DNA from: Paramacrobiotus metropolitanus
Lineage: Eukaryota; Tardigrada; Eutardigrada; Parachela; Macrobiotidae
DNA length: 64,000 nucleotides
Assembly: GCF_019649055.1 (NCBI RefSeq)
Contig: NW_026570243.1
Location: 496,001-560,000, forward strand
Direction: 5' to 3'
A program made the translations under genes and the position numbers. Positions within the stretch are counted from its first letter, which is position 1. Each line of letters starts with the position of its first letter. The notes below the pieces were generated by a model. The model did not search any database, was not told the DNA's origin, and saw nothing but the letters and a program-made list of their open reading frames with translations. Positions 13,401 to 25,924 of this stretch are shown here, piece by piece.

Positions 13401-14298
13401 TTCAAAACAATTCATTGCATAATGATTGTACAATTTTTCCACAAGAATTCCACAAGAGTTATTTCCAAATCCTGAATTTTAAGAGTGCTATGAAAATCGG
13501 GAACACGTATTACTTTGTATAGACTTGTAGTAGTTTGTATACGACTGTATAGTAAGTGTTCGGATTGCATAAGCACATTATGTTACGGCGGATATCAATA
13601 AACTGACTAATAAAAGGAACGCTATTTCAGTCAGAACACACCGTTAATTGAATTGATACTGGGACAAGACAATCAGGATGTGCGGGACAGTCTCCTGCAC
13701 ACCGTGCCGGAACTAGCTGATCAGTCCTTATTAGCCAAAATGCGCCCATTACGCCACGATACCCCGCGGCTGCCACTGCGCTGGCTAACACCGTATCACA
13801 AGACGTATGACTTATTTTATAAGACTTTTAAATGATTTCGTATAATATTAGGTATCCATACGTAGAAGTATATGTGCGATGACGAATATTAATTTACTTC
13901 ACCTGTAACATATAAAATGCTCTAAATAACACGAACTAGTCTTTGTCAATTCGTCGTGAACGGCTGCCGTCGTTAATAATAATCTGGGACATAGGCTGGG
14001 CATTATGGGAAAACCATTACGCTATTTCGATTACTGGACGCTACTGCCGGCGATGAACAATGAGAAAAAATTGACACTTCCGGGCTTGACACGGGATGCA
14101 CGGTATCGGGCGTTCAAGACCATACGCCTGCTATTTCCCCAAAGATTACACCAGGCGACAGTGCGGAGAAAGCATTCAGCCTCACAAGGACATGTCAAGG
14201 AACGCGGCAAAGATTTTCCTGTTGACGACGGACAATTAAGCGTCGCGCGCAGCACGAAATCATTCCCGCCTAATAAGATGCCTGTCAAAATGCACTAA
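10472..14298 (+). CDS. Unrecognised multi-exon basic protein, about 515 aa
   Basis: A phase-consistent model uses exons 10472-10630, 10741-10865, 11059-11157, 11278-11393, 11716-11784, 12188-12338, 12835-13185, 13631-13804 and 13995-14298, ending at a TAA. I do not recognise the family. The protein is hydrophilic and charged, with no signal peptide or membrane segment. It has an acidic patch near residue 45 (KEDDEEAE), a Trp/Lys stretch (GIWKWDKKLG), a Lys/Arg cluster (KKRERRRKTFRF), a long probable helix rich in Glu, Arg and Ala (exon 7), and a basic tail. Weak points are the exon 6 acceptor, which lies eight bases past a stronger site whose phase does not fit, and the poor pyrimidine tract before exon 9. 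Exon 6 can be replaced by 12426-12472 plus 12606-12688 with phase kept. The 5' end may lie upstream. An intracellular, possibly structural or nucleic-acid-binding role is a guess. Confidence 0.55.
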
Positions 14299-14952
14299 AG
14301 CTATGATTGTGTCGTACGGATAATGATAAAAGCGGCAACCAGTTGTTAATTTTTTTTCATTGCATTCACAGTACATGAAATGCTACAAAGTGCGCGCAAT
14401 TGATCCGAAATTTTAAATTAAGTAGGGCCTAAAAGAGTACTTATATAAACATAAGCAGTACTAACCATAAGTGAGAAAGACTGAATTCGATCTTAACGAT
14501 AGAAGATGCAAAAACAAAAAAACTGGCAGATCGGCCACGATGTGGCAGATTTCTTCTAAAAAAAGGTTTGTTCTATTGTTGTTGTCATTAATGTGGATTT
14601 GCGAGTATTACATAAAATGGCGTTTTCAAATTTTGGATTGGTATTTTGGAATAAAATGCAAGGATTCAAGGATAGTGGCTGCTGACCATCGTACATACGG
14701 ACAGGAAGTCCCGACTCCCGACTCGGAGTCTCCCGACTTCCGGTGTCCCATATTGTCGAAGGCCCATCCGCCTGTGGAAGCGGTTACGATAGCGAAATGA
14801 GCATTAGACAGCTGACAGTTTGCCCACCTATAACAGGCAGAATTGGCTAAAAGTAAAAACCGATAAAACATCGAACAATTTTTTTTTTCGAGTGTGCAAA
14901 TCGAAGAATATCAGGAGATCCCGAAGACAGTTGACATCCGAGTGGCCAAAAA
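14299..14952. other. Intergenic, probable dipeptidase promoter and 5' UTR
   Basis: An open frame covers about 14471-14800 but lacks an ATG at its start and has no recognisable motif. The segment 14690-14780 is GC-richer than the rest. No TATA box was recognised. This most likely carries the upstream gene's 3' UTR and the dipeptidase promoter. Confidence 0.4.
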
Positions 14953-16416
14953 ATGTCGCAAGAAAAATGTGTTCGTCGTTTGCTTCTGTTATCCAGCTCG
15001 TGCTTGCACGGGTGTGCTCCGTTTGAGTATGCCAAAGAGGATATCACGCGCTTCTTCGGCAGGTTTGTGCGTCTGTCTGATGGTGAATGTGGTGGTGGGA
15101 GGTACCGATTTGTTTTCGTATCTACGTTATTTTGCCAATGCCACATCAACACTCGTTTGCCGTTATAGTGGAGTGAAGGAGATCTTGTTTATCCCTTACG
15201 CCCTGAAAGACCATAACGACTATCTGGAGAAGACGCGCAAACGCTTCGCCGATATCGGACTGCCGTACAATGTCTTCGGGATCCACGAAGCGGCCTCGCC
15301 CGTCGAAGCCGTCAAGAAGGCCTCCGCGATATTTATCGGTACACGGAAAATTCTGCAAGTACTCAACAAAATCACAGTGTAATTGTGATGCAGGTGGTGG
15401 CAACACATTTCGCTTGCTGAAGAGCTTGTACGACTTGAATTTGATTCAGCCCATCAGAAAACGAATTCTCGAGGTAAGCCGAATTCTCGAGTCATGGATG
15501 AGATGATAGTTCAGTTGTGCTTACAGCTGCTTGTAGTAAGTTGTAAGTAATTTAATTTTTGGTTAGACTTCAGATTTTTTGGCCTTCTTTTTATGTGTTT
15601 TTGGACAGGTTATTTTACCTTAAATTACGTAATTTTCTTTTGCGGAATTACGCTTTGCGGAATTTTATGATTTTTTATTTGATTTCAGGAAGGAATTCCA
15701 TACATGGGTTCTTCGGCTGGCACGAACGTGGCCACGGTCTCCATCAACACCACCAACGATATGCCGATCGTCCATCCACCATCGCTGGAGGCTTTGACGC
15801 TTGTTCCTTTTAACATCAATCCGCATTACATCGAACCTGATCCCAACACAACACACATGGGTGTACGAATGAGCTGCACACAAACGCTTCATAAAGCAGT
15901 GGGGTTGTGTGTTTTATTAGCTAGATTGAATTGTATTGCAGGAAACTAGGGATGAACGCATTTTTGAGTATGTCGATTTGGACACTTCCCACCCGGTTTT
16001 GGTAAGCGATGGAAATTATTTAATGACTTCCAGTTCTGGCTTGGATTGAAAAAAATTGGTATAGTAAGAAAATAGCAGAAATGCGATAGATTGTGCAGTG
16101 CGAACTGATCACAAAACATAAATTCAAGCCTAAGCGCAAGATATTTGCCACGAAGTTTTACCGCATTGGTTGTCGGTACTGTATTATGTTAAGTACTATT
16201 GTCAGTCTTGTTGCTGTTCGATCTGTGTAATCATTATGGAAGTACTTATGTTTTTTGCAGGGTCTGAAGGAAGGATCATGGCTGTTGGTGGAAGGAAGCA
16301 AGGCATTGGTACAAGGGCCGAATGGTGGACGATTGTTTATTGGGAAGGACCAGGTTAAGGACATTCCAACCGGAAGTGATGTTAGTTATTTGATGGAAGG
16401 CAAAACGTGCTCCTAA
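14953..16416 (+). CDS. Alpha-aspartyl dipeptidase (peptidase family S51)
   Basis: Six exons (14953-15062, 15169-15338, 15394-15473, 15689-15862, 15942-16001, 16261-16416) give 249 aa, the normal length for PepE/aspartyl dipeptidase. The enzyme hydrolyses dipeptides with N-terminal Asp in the cytosol. The N-terminus [13 protein letters not shown] and [13 protein letters not shown] match the family. The nucleophile is in GSSAGTN (S129), followed by TTNDMPIV (D144) and NPHY (H166); the S+15 and S+37 spacings match the known Ser-Asp-His triad. The conserved HMGETRDERI spans the exon 4/5 junction. The position before the nucleophile is Ser where bacterial enzymes have Trp (GWSAG). The second intron is only 55 bases. 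The start is chosen because the preceding frame lacks homology. The gene converges on RELCH. Confidence 0.95.
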
Positions 16417-16931
16417 ATGTCCGTTTGCGATGCGACAAGTTTTTTATTTGTTCCGATTTTTATGATTCCTTTGTTGGGCGTTTGTTACCGCCATTTTCAT
16501 GATTTGTACCCGACAGTGCGGCACTAATAATGTGATTTTTTGTAATTTGTATTTTTCTAAATCGTTTGATAATTTATTAGCAAGAAATGATGAATGAACG
16601 AACAGAGGTTAATAGTTTAGAGTTTCTGCCTGTCACGCTGAACGGAATGCTCTCAACATATCGTTTTACTCGTATTTGACTCAAAAACTCAGCGGCGCTT
16701 TCATAAACAACAAAAAAGTGCTTTAAATTCTTGTAGACAGCGGAGACACTCGTCTGTACATGGTCATAACGGTACCATAAAACGCTACGATAAAACTGGA
16801 TTCTACAGATCACAGCGGGAAACGACTTCTTAAATAAAAATTGGACCAAAATCAAAACGGCTGCAAGCAGGACAAACAAAAACGGCTGCCCAACAAAAAA
16901 TGAAAAGCTGAGATAAATTAGGAAAACACCT
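16417..16931. other. Convergent 3' ends of dipeptidase and RELCH
   Basis: This 515-base gap separates two converging stop codons. A minus-strand frame of about 100 codons (16577-16879) starts with a hydrophobic stretch but has no ATG at its start and no homology I recognise, so it is more likely RELCH 3' UTR. Confidence 0.5.
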
Positions 16932-19900
16932 TCATTTTTTCTTAAACATTGTAGTTAACCCAGAATCCTTAATTTTGTTCATGACTTTGGCTTTGATTTC
17001 ATCGGGATTTGGCAGAGAAGGCGGAGAAGTTTGATGATAACTGGTTCGGGCCAGTTTATCGCTCAGTTCCTGAGCAATATCTACATATTCCACCATATTC
17101 AGTTCTTTAAGTTCTTGAAGAAGAGACCGCACTGACTGCAGGACTGGTGCCACTAACCACGATTCTTCCCCGAAACTGGCACAGGAAAGGGAAACATACG
17201 CGTCCAGTAAACAAATCGCCATATCTTTTCGATACACCTGCCAAAAATAGACACTGTCAAAATCGGTCAACTGAGACCCGTTCATTACAAGACAATGCGT
17301 GGTATCAAATTTGAAAGAGAGTTCTGTTACAAACTAGCGAGATTCGTACTCGACAGTTTCTGAAGCGAAATATCTCTTCAACAGTAGAGCGAGGTAATGC
17401 TCATCGACAATGTTCAAAATGTTGTTTTATTCGATTCGATCAAATCAAATAAAAAAATTAATCTAATTTGTTAATCTAATTCAACTATATTGACTGGGAA
17501 GTGTGAGTTAAGATTTCGTTAGCCCTTAATATCAGGCACATGAAATATAAATGGAAGAATTTATATTTCCTTGGATGAACGCACGGTTACGCACCTATCT
17601 GTATTTGTGCATATTTAGTGATATTTACACCCCAACTATGCATTTTCCTACCTGAAGCCGTGGATTTTGAGCCACCAATACCGCCAATCTCGGCAGCAAA
17701 AATTCTTGATGAAACCTCTTATCCAAATAAATCGCCGATTTGGCCAGCTCGCGCACGGTATTGTCAACAATATCCAAATGTTCCCGATCATCCAGAAAAC
17801 CTTGGAACACCGTTAACAGCTTCTCTTCCTGGACGTGCTCCTTCAGTACATTGGCCAAGGACGGTATGATTTCCAGTCTGATCCGGGATTCATGGTCCGA
17901 CGCCAAGGTAATCAACGGGGGAATAAGAGGCTCCAAGAGGGAATGGGATTTCCGGAATAATTCGGTCAACGTGCGCATGAGGCGGGCCGCGTTGAGACGA
18001 ACCGGGACTGAATGGTGGACGATGCCCGTCCAGCACACCTGGGTCAGATCATCAGGAAAACGGTCGGCGAGATCGCGGAATATGAGCTGCATCCCGTCCA
18101 GGGGCAGAGCTTGGTCACTTATCGAAACGAGGGCGGATGAAAGGAATTCTTGAAGCTGCTTGGGATCACAGAGGGCCACCACGGCACAGGAAAAACATAC
18201 GAAAACGGCGTGATACAGGAAACCTAACGACAACCATAGGTATTATTTACGGACACACGGGAATAAACTGGATATCAATAAAATATCAAATGCGTTCTCA
18301 AGCGAAAGGATTCGTAACGGTAGCACTGTTCATGGTACTGATTCCAGTAGCAGAAAAGTTTGTGTGTATTGCTTAATACAGTTATTTGTAATCGTGCACG
18401 ATATTAAGAAAGCCTTGAATTTGACTGGTCAGCTTTAAAGACTTACTAGATCCAAGTTCTTGTATCGTTCCCTTCATGCATTTTGAAAGGCAACTTGTTG
18501 CAAAATTATCACCAAAATACAGGATAAGATGCTTAAAAAGGCCCAACAGAGCGGTAACAGAGTCCTGGTTTGATATATGCAGTGATGCGGCACATTTACA
18601 AAGACTGCAAGCAAAAAGGTTAAGTGTACCGGTAAACTTCGTTCCGAAAAAAACGGAAGCCGTAAAGCGGAAAGTTACCTAGGCACAAATATTTCAATGA
18701 TCCATTTATATTGCGGCCATTCGTGGAACCATTCTCGATCGATATAGGAATGGAATTTTGCGCACTGTAAAACGTAATCCTCGCCAATCAGGACCTGTAA
18801 GGACTCCAGCATATCGTCAGGGCGACTACGGGGCAAGCTAGAATAAAAAACACGAAAATTTAAAGACAAGTAGAGCTACTTCATTAACAAATAACCACAC
18901 GGCATGCGCTTCGTCTTTCGATGAATATTAATATACAATTTATCTAATGTACGTTATAAAATTAATTGTAAAATGCGTAATAAATAATTATAGTAATAAT
19001 ACTGAGCATGAATAAGCAAAATATCCATACCGAGCTTGAATCGCTGAGGTAAACGCATCATCAACCATAAAATCTGACTCAGCAGACCGCCATGGACCCG
19101 TATTGACGACGTCAGCGTAAATGTTCGGTATCAGCTTCCTCAGCACGGTAACAGCCGTTGTGAAAACAGTCGCATCATCTGAGCTCAAGGATTTAACGAA
19201 GTACGGCTCGATGAGCCTAGCACCGAGATTCAGATTGGTCTGCGTCCAAATGGCCAACGATGGTAGATACAGCGATAACGTGGTCTTTACAACTAATTCC
19301 GATGAATCTTTCATACAGATGTGCAACAATTCCAACAGCTGAAACAAAAAATAAGTACTTTGTTATGAAAAAATTAATCATATAAGTAAAGCAAATAAAA
19401 GTATCTTTTGAGGGGGATTGCAAGGAAAGCAAGCCCTTAAACAAAATTTACAACAAATACAACAAACTTAAAAAAATGCAGACTAACAAAGATTACGAAA
19501 ACGGTAAATAAGGTCACTTCCGCTGCTATCGGTACGTCATCGTACCTGATGAAATTTATCACTGTCGGTGATATGCAAAGAAACAACCGCCAGACTTTGG
19601 ACCACTTTCTCTCGTACGTCCGGATTCTTATCTTCGGATACCTGGAGGAGCCGAAAATTTGCAAAACGAACTGGCCGCGTTAAAGATAAGTAAGGAATGT
19701 TTCGGTCATAATAATACGTACTGCTGTTCTAATTACATAATAATGTACAATAGTTGAATAAGTGTCGGGCTCACCATCTGTTTCAACATTGATATGATCA
19801 ATGAACCGCATATTTCCGGAGACACGTAGCTGGCCAGTATTGCGCATGATTCCGCGACCAACATGCGTCGTTCAGCATACTTGTGGGAAATCTGAAACAA

Positions 19901-22900
19901 TACACACAAGTATGGTCATTTCCGAACAAAGAAAATTCAAACATTAAGGCGACCGTACGTACTACTCACCTGCGTATTTAGATCTCACATAATGAGCAAA
20001 TCATTAACATTACAAAATTCATAAACGAAGAAATTCCACGATTCAGAAGCGTGAGAGGAAAAATTTCTTTGAAGTATCTCCAAAGCACACAGAATGTTAA
20101 AACACGACTTCCTACAACAATTTAATTTACATACAGTTTTCCACTCACAATACATGTAGACCCAATTAAATCGATTTTCCAAGCTAAGTGTTCACAAATA
20201 TTCTTACTTTTAGTCGCTACCGGGATCAAAACATTACTTAACCAATCAGTACAGTATATCAATTTAAAAAATGCTCAATTACTGCAGAATAATATCCTTC
20301 AGAATAAAACTTACACGAATAAAGTTTTTAATGTAGCAGAATCTAGGTATTACTTTGTATATTAAGCCGAGTATTTTTTGGGACAATTTAAACAATAGTC
20401 AGCCACCTGAGTCCAGCACTGTGGCAACAATTCCCCTTCCAGTCTTTCCGCGGGCGCCAACGCAGCAAACCTCTCACACCCATTCAAAATCATCCTCCGC
20501 TGTTGGTCTTCCGGTTTCTTCAGTAAATTGAACAGCTGATGCAACAATTTATCCCGCATTCCATGGTCTTCGTGCAACAAGATCGTCACCAGGAGCAGCG
20601 GAATCACTTCCTGTCGTTTAGCCAGCAACACATTGGGAATGATCTGCGGCAATGTCTCCGCCAACACGGAAACGGCCTGGGTCTGATCCGTTGAAATGCG
20701 CGAAATTGCCGATAAAATCTGCTGATTTTCCGGATCACATGTGGTCAAAGGTGGGAAGAGAATGCGTCGCAATTCTGCGGTGAATCGAGTTAATCGAGGG
20801 GACAACGCAACGGGATGGGGTGTGGTCGCGCTAAATTGCACTCCTCCATCGCCTCCGCCATAGTTAATTGCCGGTGGGGAAGGTTGAACATGGTTTTCCA
20901 CGACGACACGATGAGTACGCGCGGCATGAAGTTCATTTTCAAAAACATCACATTTGATTGTTATCGTGCGGAGCTCTTCGGTCAACCTTTCGTTTTCATC
21001 CTGTAGCACTTTTAGTTGTTCCACAGGAAGAGCATTATCAGTGATAACAGGTTCGGCAGTCCCAATATCTGTCTGACAACATGATTCAGTCGTGGCTTGT
21101 GGCACTAAAACAAAGATATATTTCATTAACAAGACTTTACCAATAAGAAATAAAACGTATACTTTCAATTTGTTTGAACATTGTTTTTTTACTGAGCAAA
21201 ATACATCGACGGCCAATCCTGATTAGGCTATATTTTTATATCGCTTTAATTTTTTGTATTGGCCCTTTGATACCGGTACTCGTAAAGAGAAATATCAGAA
21301 TAGTAAACTTATCAGCAATCAGAAGAGTAAGGTATTTTTAGCCCTCAACACCCGTTCTTCACTATGATCTTTTCATTACAAGCAACTCACCTAATATTCC
21401 CCCTACATAATATTATCATACATAATATCACAAACTATCAAAGAAATTAATCACACTGACACAGTGTTAACCAAAATGATATCATATTTTGTAAAAGCCA
21501 TTTTACCCCTTTTACTTTTTATTTATGATTTAACCGCTGTGAAAGGCCTGAGACAATCGCTACTTACACTCAAAGCGATAATTGCTTTCAAAACATGTGA
21601 CCACAAATTACAAAACAGCAAATGCCGCACGTGCCTGAACTAAAAGATAACAAGTACGGGAATTCTATAACAATAAACAATTCGCATATTTTTGTCCCAT
21701 TCAGTCAATCGCCGCCACCTCTATTTGCATTAACGATTACAAGAAGCACAAACAATGTCGTGACAGAGGTGCAAAGGTACTGTCTAAGGCACCACAAACA
21801 CTTGCATACCACAACCACTATTATATTCTCAAATTTTCTTGTAAATTTACATGATAAGCAGATAGGACAAACCGCAGTTATAACAGCAAAAACAAAAGCA
21901 TTATCAAAAAGTAAACAATGGAACATTTAAAACTTGGGAACTGTCTGAGATTCCACCCTTCTTCAAACCCCGATGAATCAATAAAACCATGCAGTTGAGC
22001 CACACAGAGTATGAGGAAATACAAAATTTAAAATTTGCTTCATAACAAGTAACTACTGACTAACACCCTCACGTGCTTGTAAAAGTGTCGGGCCATTGTT
22101 TCGCACAACTGCAATTTGCAAAGACAATCGTAGGGAAGTGTGGCTTGCCGACAAGTGGCGACAACACCAGACTTCATTCAATTCTACACAAAATTAGTGA
22201 CTCACCGCGCACACCTTCCGTTACTATGGGTGATAACCCACCGCATCGGAATTTCCGGTATAAGGAGACAATCCCAGGGGGCTTGGGAATATTTAGTCCC
22301 ACATCATCCCAGTCATCAAAATCCAAATTCTGGCATTCATCCGTAAATGTTATACTCGTCAGTTTGTATTCATTGGCCAAAAGGTATTCATTCACCAGGA
22401 AATTTAATGCCCGTTTCTCTAGCGGCTGAATGGGCGCTGCGCTTTCCCCGTTAACTGCCAGCGTCCCGCCAGCTTTCGGGGTGGACGGTGAGGGATTGGC
22501 AGAGGGTTCCGGCGAGCCGGTCAAATTAGTCAGATGTTCACGAAGGCTTTGTATAATATCTTTGGCTTTGCGCAGCTCGAATTCGAGAACCGCAACTCGT
22601 TCATCGACACGGCCGTAGATATCGTCTTCCGATGAATCGCGATGGAAATCCAAAGAATCCAGCGTCTGGGAACTGGAGGCGCGATTGAGAGGAGCGCCAG
22701 CAGTGTCCGCATCCCCGGTGGATTCTCGGACATATTCGAAATTACCAGGATTACTGAAGAAATCCCGTAACCTAAAAAACCAAGCAACCAAAAAAAATCA
22801 CCCCGACGATATAAACTCAACAAATTCCATTCCACAAAAAATATTATTTTTAATGGGATTTTAATTAAAATATGCACTGATTTAATAAATTAATTGGGCA

Positions 22901-23526
22901 TATGGTATATCGTTCACTTTTACGCTTGCGAAGAACCAAACATAAAACAGAAACACCGAATAAATTAATTTGTTTAACTTTTCTAATATTTTTCTGTATT
23001 TATTATAATTACAAAAAAATATTAGAAAACAAAGAAAATCTCCAAAAATTTTAAAAACATCAGCGGAAAACGCAATATGCACATGCAATACCCACATGAA
23101 AACTTATAAACTACAACACGTCTTACTTCACAAAACTTTAAAAAATTAGGAATTAAGCAGCCGCTCAATCGTAGGATCTAGATCAGCAAAATGTGGGTGC
23201 ATTCTCCCTACGCACATTTACCTAGGCAGCTGTATTCCCCTTTCGTGGAGCTCCGTATGCAGTTCCAGCGCCGTTAAGTGGAAGTTCTTCTTAAGCAAAT
23301 GGTTAGCCACTTGTTCCCAGCTTATTGCCTTTTCCTCACCCTCAGGAAGATTGGAATGACGCGAATCAAGGGGAACCGGGGTGCGATTGCCCGATGACAC
23401 CAGTAGACTGTCTATGCTCTCTTCCAGCGCCGAGGTCTCCTCGTCGAACGGATTACTGGCGGGTTGCTGCGCAGCATCAGGTTCCCAGAATGGGTTTGAT
23501 TCGCTGTTCTCAGCGGGTTCAGCCAT
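16932..23526 (-). CDS. RELCH: RELCH (RAB11-binding protein with LisH, coiled coil and HEAT repeats)
   Basis: Ten exons in transcript order: 23526-23222, 22771-22242, 21104-20407, 19891-19775, 19641-19546, 19338-19031, 18837-18679, 18604-18447, 18223-17652, 17237-16932. All phases agree and the product is 1082 aa (human RELCH is about 1,200). Exons 1-2 hold a LisH motif (VANHLLKKNFHLTALELHTEL). Exon 2 has a heptad-like coiled coil (AVLEFELRKAKDIIQSLREHL) and a second LisH-like segment (ALNFLVNEYLLANEYKLTSI). Exon 3 adds a short coiled coil, then HEAT-type helices continue to the end, including HKYAERRMLVAESCAILASY, a diagnostic block. In vertebrates RELCH tethers RAB11-positive recycling endosomes to the trans-Golgi with OSBP to move cholesterol. 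An in-frame ATG at 23583 would add 19 residues; 23526 is preferred because the following MAEP sequence begins the acidic N-terminus typical of the family. Confidence 0.93.
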
Positions 23527-25924
23527 TCTAGCGCTTCGTTGATTTCCGCATGGCAGCCAACAAAGTCGAATGTTACCGCGCACATAAAGATATACAGGGA
23601 GATTTATGTCATGGAAATGCAGTCCTCAGTAGTTGAAATAAAAAACAAAGATCATATTTGGCATCCGAAAGAATATAATTCAAAATTTTCGATCCATGAA
23701 TGATAAAATCAAAAAGCCAAAAAAACCAATGTGTTTTATCAACAATGTGCGAGACTGCCGCTACGACAATTAAAGCAACAAACGCAAAGTATAAGAGTAT
23801 AAGACGCCTCATTCGTCTTTCTCTCGAAAACCATGATGCTTAAACTTCGATATGGAAGTGTTAACTACTAACTGATAATAATTATCACTTGAAAATTACA
23901 AAAGGATGGGACAGATTTTCAAACAATCAAAACTGAGAACAAGTCACAAGCGGTACAATAGTCCGGTTCAAAATAGACCGGAAATTTAGTAAATCCTGGC
24001 ATTGTGAGAATTCTGCAAAAGCTGAGTAACGCACGAGATAAGATAAGCGCTCATAACTGGTCCATATTGCGATGAGGTGTCTTTTGCACGTTTGTATCCA
24101 CGCCCCAAATATTCGTAAATGTTGCTCTAGAAAAAGCTACTCGAGAGTAGAATATTCGAGCGTCAAAGTCGCCAATTCGGATATTTTTCATGCAGACTCA
24201 TGTGCACACATTTTAATGCTTACATTTCACTGCGATATTCCGTAATCGTACACCTCAGTAATTATCCATTAATAAGTACTCTAACGCCTATCGGGTATCG
24301 TCGACATTGCTACGTGCACAATCGTAATAACTAATTAATAACATTACTGTATAATTAGTGTTAATTGCTCATCCAAACACATTCTGGTAGCGTAAACCAG
24401 AAAGTGCGCGTAGGGCGCATAAGTCTCTAACATAACTTATAAGTTACCACGACGTGCTAAAATGTCTAATTAAAATCAATTGATTAATAACGGGTTCATT
24501 AGAATTTAAAATTTTGCGGATAAAGGGTGTACACTGTATCGAGTATTGATTAATTCGCTGACCGCCTGACGTTTATTAACTTGCAACTGTAGCGTTAATT
24601 AACTGTTTTAAATTAATCGTTAATTACAGGAACTTTTTTAATTTTTTTATTAATTTGAAGCACTGAATTCGGTAGGCAATACATCAATAGGTAAAGTGCA
24701 AACTGCAAAGTAAAGTTACAGACTGGAATGAAAGCACACCATAAAGCAAAATGTCGCACGGTTTTGCGCTCCCAAAATTGCCCGCTCGATGCAGATATGT
24801 GATGCATCATTGCCGCGCAGTTATTTGACGTTTGTTAAGGTTCAAAGTTCGATTTTTTAAGCGTGTGTCACAGATTTCCTTCGCTGATATCTTCATAACT
24901 GAATTTTGAGCCTAACTAATATATCTACAGCACGTTTGCAAACGGGAAATGTGGGAAGCACACAAGTCATGACGACGCATATCTGGCGCAAGTCGTTCTT
25001 ACCTACTGGAATCAGTGCAATGTTTGTACAAAAGATATGTATTTTGTCGTTAATACCGTTTTTGCAAACGATGTACATGTGTATCTTTGCCGCATTTTCT
25101 TCGGCTCAGTGCATGAGCAGCAATGACAAAATTTTGAGAAAGAAGGATAATACAAAATTTAACTTAACTGCTGCTTGATTTACAGTATAACATGTACATG
25201 AAATGGCTGTAAATTGGTAGTATTTAAAGCATACCCCAACCATAACTCGCCTTACAATTTTTTAAAACTATTTAAAAGACAAAATATGCTGTAACAACAT
25301 GTTAAAGTCGAAGAAGCTATTCTGCACGACATATCCGTACAATGCACTGCATGGAATAAAATGAATATATAATTTACTTAGAAAGCTGCACAAAGTAAAG
25401 CAAAGCGCACAAAAACAAAATTCGCTATATTAAATTAAGGCAACTCTTAGCAATTTGGTTATGGATCACCAGATATTTGAAAACAATTTAATTTGGTAAA
25501 ACAGAATAATCAGCAGCATACAAGACTGAGAAAAGTAGTGAAATGTGCGGACGGCGGCCATTTTGAAAGGGTAGAATTGTAACCGGGAATGTTTATCGGG
25601 AAGCCATGAATGGCCGCTTTTGGGAGAAACGCAAAGATCGGAGATTCTGAAAACATCAAATCCAGGCATAAAAATCAATAATTAAGTTCTCTTAATGTAG
25701 CAAAATTTTTATTTCATAGCACATTGCATCGTAATACCGATTGTATGTGCTATGTGGCTTATTGAAAAAATTTGAATGCACCAAATAGCCGGTAATAATT
25801 CCAAATCTAAACTCGGTAATTTATTAATTTTACTACCTTGGTATAACCATATGCAGACTATACGGTATGTATCGGCTGATGGCGGTGCAATTCATACGAC
25901 GTACCATGTTGTGATCCGATCGTC
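23527..25924. other. Intergenic, no gene seen
   Basis: AT-rich DNA between the RELCH start and the 3' end of the cysteine-rich gene. Short frames such as 24906-25178 and 25466-25678 show no motif or splice structure. The first few hundred bases probably hold the RELCH promoter. Confidence 0.55.

Noticed and set aside
14471-14800. 109-codon plus-strand frame before the dipeptidase
   Set aside because: Does not start with ATG, has no recognisable domain and lies in a probable 5' UTR or promoter.
16577-16879. 100-codon minus-strand frame with a hydrophobic start
   Set aside because: No ATG at the start and no homology; it sits where the RELCH 3' UTR should be.
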